Shown here: piece after piece, positions 31,669 to 40,614 of the stretch
Position numbering within the stretch: position 1 is the first letter of the stretch
How the letters are laid out: each line of letters begins with the position of its first letter
DNA from: Planctomycetota bacterium
GTDB taxonomy: Bacteria; Planctomycetota; UBA1135; GCA-002686595
Direction of reading: 5' to 3'
Assembly (NCBI GenBank): GCA_016714045.1
Contig: JADJNY010000006.1
Span: 1-64,000, forward strand
DNA: 64,000 nt
Position numbers and translations under genes: made by a program
Notes under the pieces: generated by a model
The model's input: the letters and a program-made list of their open reading frames with translations, nothing else
Database searches by the model: none
Told to the model about the DNA's origin: nothing

Positions 31669-33068
31669 ATGGGGCGCATGCGCACCTCCCCGCTCGACTA
31701 CGCAGGCCTGAACGTCACCGTCATGGGGCTCGGTCTCTTCGGAGGCGGAGCCACGGTCGCGCGCCACCTCCATCGCCGCGGCGCGCGCGTCACCGTGACG
31801 GACCAGCGCACGGAAGCCGAACTCGAGCCCGCCGTACGAGCGCTGGGCGACGTCGGGCTGCGCTTCGTGCTCGGCGAGCACCGCACCGAGGACTTCACGC
31901 GCACGGGCCTCGTCGTCGCGAACCCCGCGGTCTCGCCGAAGAGCCCGTACCTCGCGGCGGCGCGCGCGGCCGGAGTGCCGATCACCTCCGAGACGGCGCT
32001 GTTCCTCGAGAGCTGCCCGGCCCGCATCGCGGCGATCACGGGCACGCAGGGGAAGAGCTCGACGTGCCACATCCTGCACCAGCTCCTGCGCGCGACGGGC
32101 GCGCCGGCGCACCTCGGCGGCAACATCGGACGCTCCCTGCTGGACGAGGCGGAGACGATGCGCGCTGAGGATCTCGTCGTGCTCGAGCTCTCGTCGTATC
32201 AGCTCAGGTGCTGCCCACCGAGCTCGGCACCCCCGGCCAACGGCCGCGCGTCGAGACCGCGTGCGTGGTCAACGTGTTGCCGGACCACCTGGAACGGCAC
32301 GGTTCGCTCGAGAACTACGCCGATGCGAAGAAGCGCATCCTCGAGCTCGCGCTCGCCGCGGGCGGAACGGCCGTGCTGCCCGCGGAGGACCGCTGGACGT
32401 CGAGCTGGCGCATCGACGGACTGCGGCGCGTCGACGCGTGGTTCGAGCGCGAGGACGTCGGTGGGCTCCACTTCGAAGACGGGCGATTCCACTTCGACGC
32501 CGAACGCCTCGGCCGTGTCGACGAGCTGCGGATCCCCGGCACGTTCCAGCGCAACAACACGCTGCTCGCGCTGGGCATGGCGCGACTCCTCGGCGCCGAT
32601 CCCGCACGGCTCGCCGCGGCGATCCCCGAACTGCGCGGGCTCCCCCACCGGCTCGAGGACCTCGGGCTCTTCGAAGGGCACCGTGTGATCGACAACGGCG
32701 TGTCGACCACGCCGGACTCGACGCTCTCCGCGGTGCTCTCGATGCGCCCGGGCTTCACGCTCCTCGTCGGCGGCAAGGCCAAGGACCTCCCCGTCGACGA
32801 GTTGGCGCACTCCTGCCGCGGCCGGGTGCGCTCCGTGATCGTGTTCGGCGCCGCGGGCCCCGTGTTCGCGCCCGCGTTCGAGCGCGCCGGCGTGGAGGTG
32901 CACACCGAACCCTCGGTCGAGGCCGCCGTGGCGCGCGCGTTCGAAACGATGCTCGCGGGAGAGGAGCTCCTCTTTTCGCCGGCCTGCGCGAGCTTCGACG
33001 CCTACCTGAACTTCCGGGAGCGCGCGCTCGCCTTCCGGGCCGCGCTGCCGCATGGCGAGGCCTCGTGA
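31669..33068 (+). CDS. murD: UDP-N-acetylmuramoylalanine-D-glutamate ligase, frame broken near 32205
   Basis: The N-terminal half is in one frame: NVTVMGLGLFGGGATVAR (UDP-binding) and AAITGTQGKSSTCHIL (ATP loop) up to VLELSSYQL. The protein then continues in the next frame: ETACVVNVLPDHLERHGS, FQRNNTLLALGMA, LPHRLEDLGLFEG and LLVGGKAKDLPVDEL, ending at 33068. One missing base in the GG at about 32209-32210 (CTCAGGTGCTG) explains the break. Two calls (31669-32688 and 32208-33068) would be made if left uncorrected. The usual DSKATN motif reads DNGVSTTPDS. MurD adds D-Glu in peptidoglycan precursor synthesis and is normally essential, so sequence error is the likelier cause. No other mur genes are near. 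Confidence 0.85.
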
Positions 33069-33184
33069 GCCCGTCGAGGGTCCACGCCCGGCCCACGGGC
33101 CGCCTCCATGGCCGGTTCGCTCGACTCGACGACCCGGCCCAGCCGAGCTATAGCTAGAGTCTTCGAGCCCCCGGTCCCCGCATC

Positions 33185-33715
33185 ATGCTCTGCCAGAACT
33201 GCCAGAAGAACGTGGCCAAGGTCCACGTGACCGACCTCCCGGCGCGCGCCGAAGCCGAAGACGCCGCGTCGAACCCGGCCTTCGAGGAGCGCCACCTCTG
33301 CGAGGTCTGCGCCGAGTCGATGGAGCTCCCGTCGATGACGACGCCGAAGAAGAGCACCCAGGAGATCTGGAAGCTGCTCCAGATCGCCGCGCAGCAGACT
33401 CGCAACAAGAAGAGCGGTCCGTCCTGCCCCGACTGCGGCATGACGCTCGACGAGTTCCGGAAGAAGGGGCGGCTCGGCTGCGCCCGTGACTACGAGGTCT
33501 TCAAAGCGCACATCGTCGACATCCTGGAGCGCGTGCACGGCGCGCGCCGCCACGTGGGGCGAATCCCGGGCGGAACCGTGAGCCCGGTCGACGGCCAGCA
33601 CCGACTCGTCGAACTGCGGCGGGAACTGGAGAACGCGATCCGCGACGAAGCCTACGAGCGCGCCGCGCACCTGCGCGACGAGATCAAGGCGCTCGAGAGC
33701 CCGCCCGCGAGCTGA
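33185..33715 (+). CDS. McsA-like zinc-binding protein with UvrB/UvrC motif
   Basis: 176 aa. CQNCQKN at 3-9 with CEVC near 39-42, and CPDCG near 81-85 with a later Cys near 98, form zinc knuckles. The C-terminal helix pair (VELRRELENAIRDEAYERAAHLRDEIKAL) is a UVR motif. This is the architecture of McsA, the activator of the McsB arginine kinase in Firmicutes, which lies beside clpC there. Here clpC follows about 2 kb downstream, with a membrane-protein gene between on the opposite strand, and no mcsB is in the window. A TATAGC at 33149-33154 may be its -10. Confidence 0.8.
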   Translation: MLCQNCQKNVAKVHVTDLPARAEAEDAASNPAFEERHLCEVCAESMELPSMTTPKKSTQEIWKLLQIAAQQTRNKKSGPSCPDCGMTLDEFRKKGRLGCARDYEVFKAHIVDILERVHGARRHVGRIPGGTVSPVDGQHRLVELRRELENAIRDEAYERAAHLRDEIKALESPPAS

Positions 33716-33733
33716 ACGCTCGCGCCGCGGCGC

Positions 33734-35425
33734 TCACGGACGACGCCGCGTGAGGTCCACGACGACGTACCGCGGCGTCTCGAGCGCGAGTTCGAACGAG
33801 CGCGCGATCACGCCGAGGCCGGGCTGCCGATCCAGCTCGTCGCGCGCCACCACGGCGAAGCGGAAACGATAGGGCTCGAGCTCACGCAGGATCGTCTCCG
33901 GTTCGACGGCGGACAGCACCGCCTGGTACGCAGCCCAGCGCGGGACGACGACGTCGGCCGGGGCGAAGTTGTAGATGCCGCCATTGCGGGCGACGAGTCC
34001 GGGCCGCGGGACGCTCGCCCCGATGACCCGATCCCACGTGTCGTTCGATGCGAAGACGGGCTCGTCCGAGCGCGTGTGAGCGGCGAGGAACGCGCCGACG
34101 TCGCGCCCGCCCTGCGCGTGGAGTTCGGTGTACGCGCGGGACCGCGCGAGGCAGAGGAACGCGCCGCGCCCCGCGGTCCACGGCGCGGAGAGGGCGCACG
34201 CCGCGAGAAGCGGGAGCGAGAGCCCCGCGACCGAGAACGGCCGGGCACGGGCGGCGATCGCGAGCAGCAGCGCGTAGAGCAGGAACCCGTACCGCCACGA
34301 AAACGGCCGCCAAAACGTCATCGCGAGCCCCGCGCCGAGCAAGGAAAGCCCGACGAAGGCCGCAGCGAGGAGCAGCAGCCCCGGGACGCGCGCGTCCTCG
34401 GCCCTCCGACGCGCCCACGCGACCAGAAGAGCGACGGAAAGGACGGGACCGAGCCACCACGACGCTTGCGCGAGCTCCGCGCTACCCGAGAGCGTCGTCA
34501 GGTTGCGGAGGGATCCGAGCGCGCGCGCGGACAGTTCCTCCACGGCACCGGGCTCGACGATCGCCGATCCGTGCTCGTGCCCGCCCGCGGCGAGCAGCGT
34601 TAGGTGCACGAGGAGGACCAAGGCGGCCGGCGCGGCGCCGACCATCGCGAGGAGGGCGCTGCGGCGCGCTCGGAGCGCCCACCCGAGCACGGTCAACGTG
34701 ATCCACGGCAGATGCCCATACCAGCCGAGGCCGGCCACCCCCAACGCGAACCCGCCGAGCAGCGCGATCGAGCGCGGCCCTCCGTCCTTCGCGCGAACGA
34801 GGGCGCCGAGCCCGAGGAACACGGCAATGAGCGAGGCGTTGAACGGGTTGGGGAGGTACGCGAAGCCTTCGCCGGGCGCGTAGAAGAAGAACGGCAGCGC
34901 CAACACGCCCCACGCCGCGGGCCGGGGCGCCAGGAAACCGCGCAGGAGCCAGAAGAAGCTCCAGCCGAGGAGCACCAACACGAGCGGCGACACGCACCAC
35001 AGCACGGCGAAGAGCGGAACGCCGAGCGCCACGGGCGCCGCGAGCACGAGGTGGAAGGTGAACGGGTAGATCGTGCGGACGCGCAGGATCGGATCCTCGA
35101 GCCAGGCGCCGTCGGCGACCCGTGCGACCTTCGCGGTGTGCCAGGCGATGTCCGACATGAGCCAGCTCGTCGGAGTGGGTTGCGCGAGGAGTACGCCCGC
35201 CAGCAGCCCGAACCCCGCTCCTGCGCACCACGCACAAGCACGTGGGCTCGGCGTCCCTCGGGCAAGGACGCCGAACAGGAGGAGCGCACCGAGCACGACG
35301 AGGAGGACGGCGCTCGGGAGGGCCAGCGGATCGAGCCCCGCCCACGCCGAGACCAGGGCGACCGGCACGGCGGTGCTCGCGGCGCCGACGATCCAAGCCG
35401 GGAAGAGCGGCCGTTCCTTTTCCAT
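33734..35425 (-). CDS. Polytopic membrane protein, GT-C glycosyltransferase-like
   Basis: 563 aa from the ATG at 35425, with about 12 hydrophobic segments (for example SAVLLVVLGALLLFGVLA, LFAVLWCVSPLVLVLLGW) and a soluble C-terminal domain of about 150 residues (RDVGAFLAAHTRSDEPVFAS...). An acidic pair, SWLMSDIAWHTAKVARV, in the first long loop resembles the catalytic Asp site of GT-C enzymes that use lipid-linked sugars. The family is not certain; it could be a dolichyl-phosphate-mannose-type transferase or an O-antigen ligase-like protein. It is convergent with the McsA-like gene. Confidence 0.55.
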   Translation of the reverse strand: MEKERPLFPAWIVGAASTAVPVALVSAWAGLDPLALPSAVLLVVLGALLLFGVLARGTPSPRACAWCAGAGFGLLAGVLLAQPTPTSWLMSDIAWHTAKVARVADGAWLEDPILRVRTIYPFTFHLVLAAPVALGVPLFAVLWCVSPLVLVLLGWSFFWLLRGFLAPRPAAWGVLALPFFFYAPGEGFAYLPNPFNASLIAVFLGLGALVRAKDGGPRSIALLGGFALGVAGLGWYGHLPWITLTVLGWALRARRSALLAMVGAAPAALVLLVHLTLLAAGGHEHGSAIVEPGAVEELSARALGSLRNLTTLSGSAELAQASWWLGPVLSVALLVAWARRRAEDARVPGLLLLAAAFVGLSLLGAGLAMTFWRPFSWRYGFLLYALLLAIAARARPFSVAGLSLPLLAACALSAPWTAGRGAFLCLARSRAYTELHAQGGRDVGAFLAAHTRSDEPVFASNDTWDRVIGASVPRPGLVARNGGIYNFAPADVVVPRWAAYQAVLSAVEPETILRELEPYRFRFAVVARDELDRQPGLGVIARSFELALETPRYVVVDLTRRRP

Positions 35426-35745
35426 GCGCCGGTGTGTCCGAGCGACTTGAGACCTTTCTCCCCGAATCCGGACGGAACCTCGGGAGTCGCGGCCCAGCGC
35501 GTCGTTGCGCGCGAGCTTCGCGTTCCGAGCGGATGCGAACAAGGTCCTGCTCGTCTTCGTGCGGCGCCAGCGGGGTGTGGACGGACGCTCGGAAGTCCCT
35601 ACGCTGATGCGCCGACTCGCCTCGAGCGTAAACCCCGGGGCTCTTGAAGGTCGACACTCTGGAATTAGCTACGATCCCTCCCCCCGTGGCGGCCTGCAGG
35701 GCGCTGCTGGGACTCTCACCGCAACAGGCGACAGCTGAGGACACC
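35426..35745. other. clpC upstream region with candidate promoter
   Basis: 320 bases between divergent genes. CTTGAAGG at 35643-35650 resembles a sigma-32-type -35 element, and TACGAT at 35670-35675 is a -10-like hexamer, but the spacing (20 nt) is long for one sigma-70 promoter. No CIRCE repeat or CtsR heptad pair is complete. No gene seen in the rest. Confidence 0.4.
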
Positions 35746-38289
35746 ATGTTCGATCGCTTCACGGACCGCGCCAAGAAGGTCATGAACCTGGCCCGACAGG
35801 AGGCGCAGAGGTTCAACCACGAGTACCTGGGCACCGAGCACATCCTCCTCGGCCTCGTCCAGGAGGGCAGTGGGGTCGCGGCCAACGTGCTCAAGAACAT
35901 GGGCATCGACCTCTCCAAGATCCGCACGGAGGTCGAGAAGATCGTCAAGACGGGCCCCTCGATGGTCACGATGGGCCAGCTCCCGTTCACGCCGCGGGCG
36001 AAGAAGGTCCTCGAGCTCTCCATGGAGGAGGCTTCGAACCTCGGGCACAACTACATCGGGACGGAGCACCTGCTCCTGGGCCTGATCAAGGAGAACGAGG
36101 GCATCGCGGCCCGCGTGCTCTTGAACCTCGGCGTGAAGCTCGAGGAAGTGCGCGAGGAGGTCCTCGAGTTCCTCGGCGCCGACACGCAGGAGGAAGAGGA
36201 AGAGGAACAGCAGGCGACGGAGAGCGGCACCGGCACCGCGCCCCAGAACAGCAAGAGCAAGACGCCCGCCCTCGACAGCTTCGGCCGCGACCTGACCGAG
36301 CTCGCACGCGAAGGCAAGCTCGACGCGGTGATCGGCCGCGCGGCGGAGATCGAGCGCGTGATCCAGATCCTCTCGCGCCGCACGAAGAACAACCCCGTGC
36401 TCCTCGGCGAGCCGGGCGTCGGCAAGACGGCCATCGTCGAAGGCCTCGCGCAGCAGATCATCGAGAACCGCGTGCCCGACGTGCTGCGCAACAAGCGCAT
36501 CGTCGTGCTCGACCTGGCGCTGATGGTCGCCGGCACGAAGTACCGCGGTCAGTTCGAGGAGCGCATCAAGGCCGTCATGACGGAAGTGCGCCGCGTCCGC
36601 GACGTCGTGCTCTTCATCGACGAGCTGCACACGCTCGTCGGCGCAGGCGGCGCCGAGGGCGCCATCGATGCGTCCAACGTGCTCAAGCCCGCGCTGTCGC
36701 GCGGCGAGATCCAGTGCATCGGCGCAACGACGCTCGACGAGTACCGGAAGCACATCGAGAAGGACGGCGCGCTCGAGCGCCGCTTCCAGGCCGTCAACGT
36801 CGAACCTCCGTCGCCCACCGAGACGGTCGAGATCCTCAAGGGTCTCCGCGACAAGTACGAAGCCCACCACCGCGTCACCTACACGGACGAGGCGCTGCAG
36901 ATCGCGGTCGACCTCGCCACGCGCTACATCAACAACCGCTTCCTCCCGGACAAGGCGATCGACGTGATCGACGAGGCCGGCGCGCGCGTCCGTATCAAGT
37001 CGATGCAGTCGCCGCCCGACATGCGCGAGCTGTCGCAGGAAATCGAGCGCCTCGAGCGCTCGAAGGACGAAGCCGTCTCCTCCCAGGACTTCGAGAAGGC
37101 CGCGCAGCTCCGCGACAAGGCCTACCAGCTCAAGAAGAAGAAGGAGGAGATGCAGAACAAGTGGCGCGCGGAGCAGGCGGAGAAGGAGCAGGTCGGCACC
37201 GTGAACGCCGAAGTGATCGCGGAGACCGTCTCCAAGATGACGGGCATCCCGCTCACGCGCCTCGAGAAGGCCGAAGCCGAACGCCTCCTGCAGATGGAGA
37301 CCGAGCTCGGCGGCGTCGTGATCAACCAGAACGACGCGATCAAGGCGATCGCGCGCGCCGTGCGCCGCTCGCGCTCGGGCTTGAAGGACCCGCGCCGTCC
37401 GACCGGCTCGTTCATCTTCCTGGGCCCCTCGGGCGTGGGTAAGACGTTCCTCGCGAAGCAGCTCGCGAAGTTCATGTTCGGCAGCGAAGACGCGGTCATC
37501 ACCGTGGACATGAGCGAGTACATGGAGAAGCACAACGCGTCGCGCCTCGTCGGCGCGCCGCCGGGCTACGTCGGCTACGAGGAAGGCGGCCAGCTCACCG
37601 AGAAGGTGCGCCGTCGCCCGTACTCGGTCGTGCTCCTCGACGAGATCGAGAAGGCGCACCCCGACGTGTTCAACATGCTCCTCCAGATCATGGAGGAAGG
37701 CCGCCTCACCGACTCGTTCGGCCGCCACGTCGACTTCCGCAACGTGATCCTGATCATGACGAGCAACCTGGGCAGCCAGCAGATGAAGGCTGGCTCGCGC
37801 CTCGGCTTCGATCGCGTGAGCGCCACGGCAACGAAGATGAGCGAGGAAGAGCGCGGCAAGCGCATGCGCGCCGACGTGATGATCGAGGTGGAGCGCTACT
37901 TCCGCCCCGAGTTCCTGAACCGCGTGGACGAACTCGTCGTGTTCAACCCGCTGACGCACGAGGACCTCTCGCGCATCGTGCACCTGCAGCTCGCCGAGGT
38001 CCGCAAGCGCCTCACCGACAAGGGGCTCACGCTCCAGCTCGAACCGGCCGCGGTCGACTTCCTCATCGGCAAGGGCTACAACGAGGACTACGGCGCGCGC
38101 CCGCTGCGCCGCGCGATCGAGCGCCACATCGAGGACCCGCTCGCCGAGCACCTGCTCCGTCTGCCGGGCACGATCACGGAGCCGATCCAGGTGACCGTCT
38201 CGCCCGACAAGGAGACGCTCGCGTTCTCGCAAGGCATCGGTTCCGCGGAGCCTGTCCCGGCCGGATCGACGCCGAACACGCGCACCTGA
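35746..38289 (+). CDS. clpC: ATP-dependent Clp protease ATP-binding subunit ClpC
   Basis: 847 aa from the ATG at 35746 (GAGGA upstream). MFDRFTDRAKKVMNLARQEAQ starts the double Clp-N domain (to about 145). AAA domain 1 has GEPGVGKTAIVEGLAQQ near 220. A middle UVR-containing region with KDEAVSSQDFEKAAQLRDKAYQLK identifies ClpC rather than ClpB. AAA domain 2 has GPSGVGKTFLAKQLAKF near 565, VLLDEIEKAHPDVF, and the C-terminal RPLRRAIERHIEDPLAE. A ClpP-binding loop is expected; the partner protease is not in this window. Role: unfolding of substrates for ClpP, stress proteostasis. An acidic EEEEEEQQ linker follows Clp-N. Confidence 0.96.
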   Translation: MFDRFTDRAKKVMNLARQEAQRFNHEYLGTEHILLGLVQEGSGVAANVLKNMGIDLSKIRTEVEKIVKTGPSMVTMGQLPFTPRAKKVLELSMEEASNLGHNYIGTEHLLLGLIKENEGIAARVLLNLGVKLEEVREEVLEFLGADTQEEEEEEQQATESGTGTAPQNSKSKTPALDSFGRDLTELAREGKLDAVIGRAAEIERVIQILSRRTKNNPVLLGEPGVGKTAIVEGLAQQIIENRVPDVLRNKRIVVLDLALMVAGTKYRGQFEERIKAVMTEVRRVRDVVLFIDELHTLVGAGGAEGAIDASNVLKPALSRGEIQCIGATTLDEYRKHIEKDGALERRFQAVNVEPPSPTETVEILKGLRDKYEAHHRVTYTDEALQIAVDLATRYINNRFLPDKAIDVIDEAGARVRIKSMQSPPDMRELSQEIERLERSKDEAVSSQDFEKAAQLRDKAYQLKKKKEEMQNKWRAEQAEKEQVGTVNAEVIAETVSKMTGIPLTRLEKAEAERLLQMETELGGVVINQNDAIKAIARAVRRSRSGLKDPRRPTGSFIFLGPSGVGKTFLAKQLAKFMFGSEDAVITVDMSEYMEKHNASRLVGAPPGYVGYEEGGQLTEKVRRRPYSVVLLDEIEKAHPDVFNMLLQIMEEGRLTDSFGRHVDFRNVILIMTSNLGSQQMKAGSRLGFDRVSATATKMSEEERGKRMRADVMIEVERYFRPEFLNRVDELVVFNPLTHEDLSRIVHLQLAEVRKRLTDKGLTLQLEPAAVDFLIGKGYNEDYGARPLRRAIERHIEDPLAEHLLRLPGTITEPIQVTVSPDKETLAFSQGIGSAEPVPAGSTPNTRT

Positions 38290-38330
38290 CGCGGCGAGCG
38301 ACGCTCGGACGTCGCATCGCGCAGAGCTTC

Positions 38331-38370
38331 ACGGGCCGTCCGGTCTCCTCGAGGAGTTCGGGCGGCCCGT
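38331..38370. terminator. Long hairpin after clpC
   Basis: A 12-bp outer stem (ACGGGCCGTCCG/CGGGCGGCCCGT, one G-U pair), a 2x2 internal loop and a 4-bp inner stem CTCC/GGAG capped by TCGA. It starts 41 bases past the clpC stop. A weaker GCGACG/CGTCGC stem lies at 38298-38315. It is a likely transcription end or mRNA 3' stabiliser. Confidence 0.55.
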
Positions 38371-38430
38371 ACACTGTCCGGGGTCGTCCCCCACGCACGT
38401 CCGTGTTCCGATCGGTAGTGAGGTTCGAAC

Positions 38431-39201
38431 GTGATCGCACTCCTCCTCGCGCTCTCCGTTGCTCTCGCCCCCCTCGAGGACAAGCCCGCTCCGCCGGATC
38501 CCGCGCGCGTCAAGGCGGCCGTCGCGGAGCTCGAAAAGGCCTTCAAGTCCAGCACCAAGGACGAGAAGCTCAAGGCGATCCAGAAGCAGTCGGAGATCGT
38601 CGACGCGGACGTCGCGAAGGCGCTCGGCAAGGGCCTCGCGGACAAGGAGGTCGATGTGCAGCGTTCGACGATCGAAGCGCTGCGCTGGATGGACCATCCG
38701 ACCGCGGTGGAGGAGCTGCACGCGGCGGCGCGGACGCGCAAGGAGCTGCGCAAGGAGCCGCCGCTCTTCGCCGCCCTCCTGCGCGCGATCGGTCAGCACG
38801 GGAGTCCGAAGTCGGTCGAGGTGCTGACGGACGACGTGTGGACCGTGGTGGAGACGAGCGTGATCGAAGCTCGCATCCTCGGCCTGGGACAGATCCGCAC
38901 GAACCAGGCGGTCGAGGCGCTGATGGACCTGATGAAGGTCGCGGGTCCGCAGCGCATCCAGAACGTGATGCCCTACTTCCGACTCGCGCTCGCGCGCCTC
39001 ACCGGCGTCGACAAAGGGCAGTCGCAGCAGATGTGGCAAGACTGGTGGAGCGACAACAAGGGCAAGTTCAAGGTCGCGGCCACGCCGCCGGAGCTGCCGC
39101 GCGAACTCCAGTTCCGCTGGGACACGTACTGGGGCAAGGAGCCGCCCTACGAGCGGCTGAAGAAGCGCGGTGAGCGCGGTCAAGGCGACCCCGAGAAGTA
39201 G
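38431..39201 (+). CDS. Secreted HEAT-repeat-like protein
   Basis: 256 aa. The GTG start at 38431 is followed by a short signal peptide (IALLLALSVALAPLE). The mature part is helical with repeated pairs such as VDVQRSTIEALRWMDHPTAVEELHAAA and FAALLRAIGQHGSPKSVEVL, typical of HEAT-like armadillo folds used for protein binding. Near 200 comes WQDWWSDNKGKF, a motif I recall at the end of planctomycete HEAT proteins. No enzyme motif is visible. It lies after the clpC hairpin and is likely transcribed separately. Confidence 0.7.
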   Translation: MIALLLALSVALAPLEDKPAPPDPARVKAAVAELEKAFKSSTKDEKLKAIQKQSEIVDADVAKALGKGLADKEVDVQRSTIEALRWMDHPTAVEELHAAARTRKELRKEPPLFAALLRAIGQHGSPKSVEVLTDDVWTVVETSVIEARILGLGQIRTNQAVEALMDLMKVAGPQRIQNVMPYFRLALARLTGVDKGQSQQMWQDWWSDNKGKFKVAATPPELPRELQFRWDTYWGKEPPYERLKKRGERGQGDPEK

Positions 39202-39281
39202 CTCCGACCGGCGGCGCCCCGACCGAGGACGTCCATTCCCCGGTCCCTGGAACGGCGCGACCGATTCCGGGCGGAAATTCG

Positions 39282-40190
39282 ATGCCCGTCGGGTCGAGCG
39301 AGCGTCCTCTGGTCGTGAACACCACGACTGCCCTGCACTTGGTGCCGACCTGCCCGCACTGGCCGCGCGAGCTGCGTGAGATCGAGGGTCCTCCCGCGGA
39401 GCTCTGGCTGCGCGGCCGCCTCGAGTGGCTCGAAGCCGAACCCCGCGTCGCGATCGTCGGCACGCGCGCGCCGACGGCCTACGGTGAGAGCCAGGCAGTC
39501 CGCTTCGCGCGCGCGCTCTCCGCGGCCGGCTGCACGGTCGTGTCGGGCCTCGCGCGCGGCGTGGACCAAGCAGCGCATCGCGCCGTGCTCGAACTCGGCG
39601 GACGGACGATTGCCGTGCTCGGCTCGGGCGTCGACCGGCCGTGGCCCGAGGGTGAGCTCACCGCGCGGATGGCGAGCGAAGGCCTCTTGCTCTCCGAGTT
39701 CCATCCGGGCGAGGCCCCGCGCCCGCACCACTTCCCGCTCCGCAACCGGGTCATCTCGGCGCTCAGTCGCGCCGTGGTCGTCATCGAGGCCGCGCACGCG
39801 TCGGGATCGCTGATCACGGCGCGCTGGGCTGTCGACCAGGGACGGAGCGTGTTCGCGCTCCCCGGCCGGGTCGATCACCCCATGTCGCGCGGAGCCCACA
39901 AGCTGATCCGCGAGGGCGCCCAGCTCGTCGAAGACCCCGAGGAGATCCTGGAGGACCTGGGGCTCTCCGGTGCCTTGCCGCTCGCGAAGCCCCCGCACGC
40001 CGAACCCGCGGACCCGCGTCGGACCTTCCTGCTCGCCGCGTTGCGCGGGGAGACGCTCTCCTCGGAGGAGCTGTCGCGCGCGCTCGCGTGGCCGCAGCCC
40101 CAGGTGCTCGTCGAGCTCGTCGAGTGCGAGATGGCCGGCCAGGTGCGCCGCCTCCCCGGCGGCCGCTACCAGCTCCTGGATCCGCGCTGA
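39282..40190 (+). CDS. dprA: DNA-processing protein DprA
   Basis: 302 aa. The Rossmann-like DprA core (PF02481) shows VAIVGTRAPTAYGE near 56-69, VVSGLARGVDQAAHRAVLE near 86-104, IAVLGSGVDRPWP and FPLRNRVISALSRAVVVIEA near 148-167. It loads RecA onto incoming single-stranded DNA in transformation. A C-terminal winged-helix-like domain (LAALRGETLSSEELSRALAW) replaces a SAM domain at the N-terminus. Starts at 39282 (ATG) or 39312 (GTG) are both possible. No com genes are adjacent. Confidence 0.92.
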   Translation: MPVGSSERPLVVNTTTALHLVPTCPHWPRELREIEGPPAELWLRGRLEWLEAEPRVAIVGTRAPTAYGESQAVRFARALSAAGCTVVSGLARGVDQAAHRAVLELGGRTIAVLGSGVDRPWPEGELTARMASEGLLLSEFHPGEAPRPHHFPLRNRVISALSRAVVVIEAAHASGSLITARWAVDQGRSVFALPGRVDHPMSRGAHKLIREGAQLVEDPEEILEDLGLSGALPLAKPPHAEPADPRRTFLLAALRGETLSSEELSRALAWPQPQVLVELVECEMAGQVRRLPGGRYQLLDPR

Positions 40191-40382
40191 CCGACCGATG
40201 GAAGCAGCGACGAGCCCCGCCACTGCACGTGGTGCAGCCGGGAGAGCTTGGGCCAGCCGCGAAGCGTGCGTCGCCCTCGTCTCTCGTCTCTCGTCCCGCA
40301 TCCCGCGGAGCACGGCGCGTCGCACTCACCACGGTGGTACGCACGACACGGAGCGTGGGACCGCGGCTCCTTGCGCGTTCGA

Positions 40383-40397
40383 GCCCGCGTCGCGGGC
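40383..40397. terminator. Short hairpin between convergent dprA and small membrane gene
   Basis: GCCCGC-gtc-GCGGGC, 6-bp stem without U-tract. The 223-base gap 40191-40413 otherwise holds only a CTGCAC/GTGCAG dyad and a CTCGT-rich direct repeat. Confidence 0.3.
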
Positions 40398-40413
40398 CGG
40401 ATCCGGAGCTCGG

Positions 40414-40614
40414 TCAGCTCACCGAGGCGACCGTGTGTTCCGCGAGGATCATCGCGCCGGCGATCAAGGCGCACCAGAACACGAAGCGCGCGAAGCGCCA
40501 CGGCACTCCGGTGAGCGCCTTGCGGTCGTCCGTCGTGAAGTAGAACCCGTGCACGACGATGATCACGAGCACCACGACCAGGAACAGCGCGAGGTGGACG
40601 AGCGGATCGATCAT
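40414..40614 (-). CDS. Small two-helix membrane protein
   Basis: 66 aa from the ATG at 40614, overlapping the previous stop (ATGA). Helices VHLALFLVVVLVIIVVHGFYF and WRFARFVFWCALIAGAMILA surround a basic loop. Coupled to the DUF6677-like gene, it may be a partner of that membrane protein. Family unknown. Confidence 0.6.
   Translation of the reverse strand: MIDPLVHLALFLVVVLVIIVVHGFYFTTDDRKALTGVPWRFARFVFWCALIAGAMILAEHTVASVS

Noticed and set aside
35640..35680. CIRCE or CtsR operator before clpC
   Set aside because: Only a partial TTAGC half-site and one GGTCGAC-like heptamer; no paired elements.
35716..38232. 838-aa frame opposite clpC
   Set aside because: Shadow of the clpC codon pattern (Leu/Asp/Val/Arg-rich); no independent signal.
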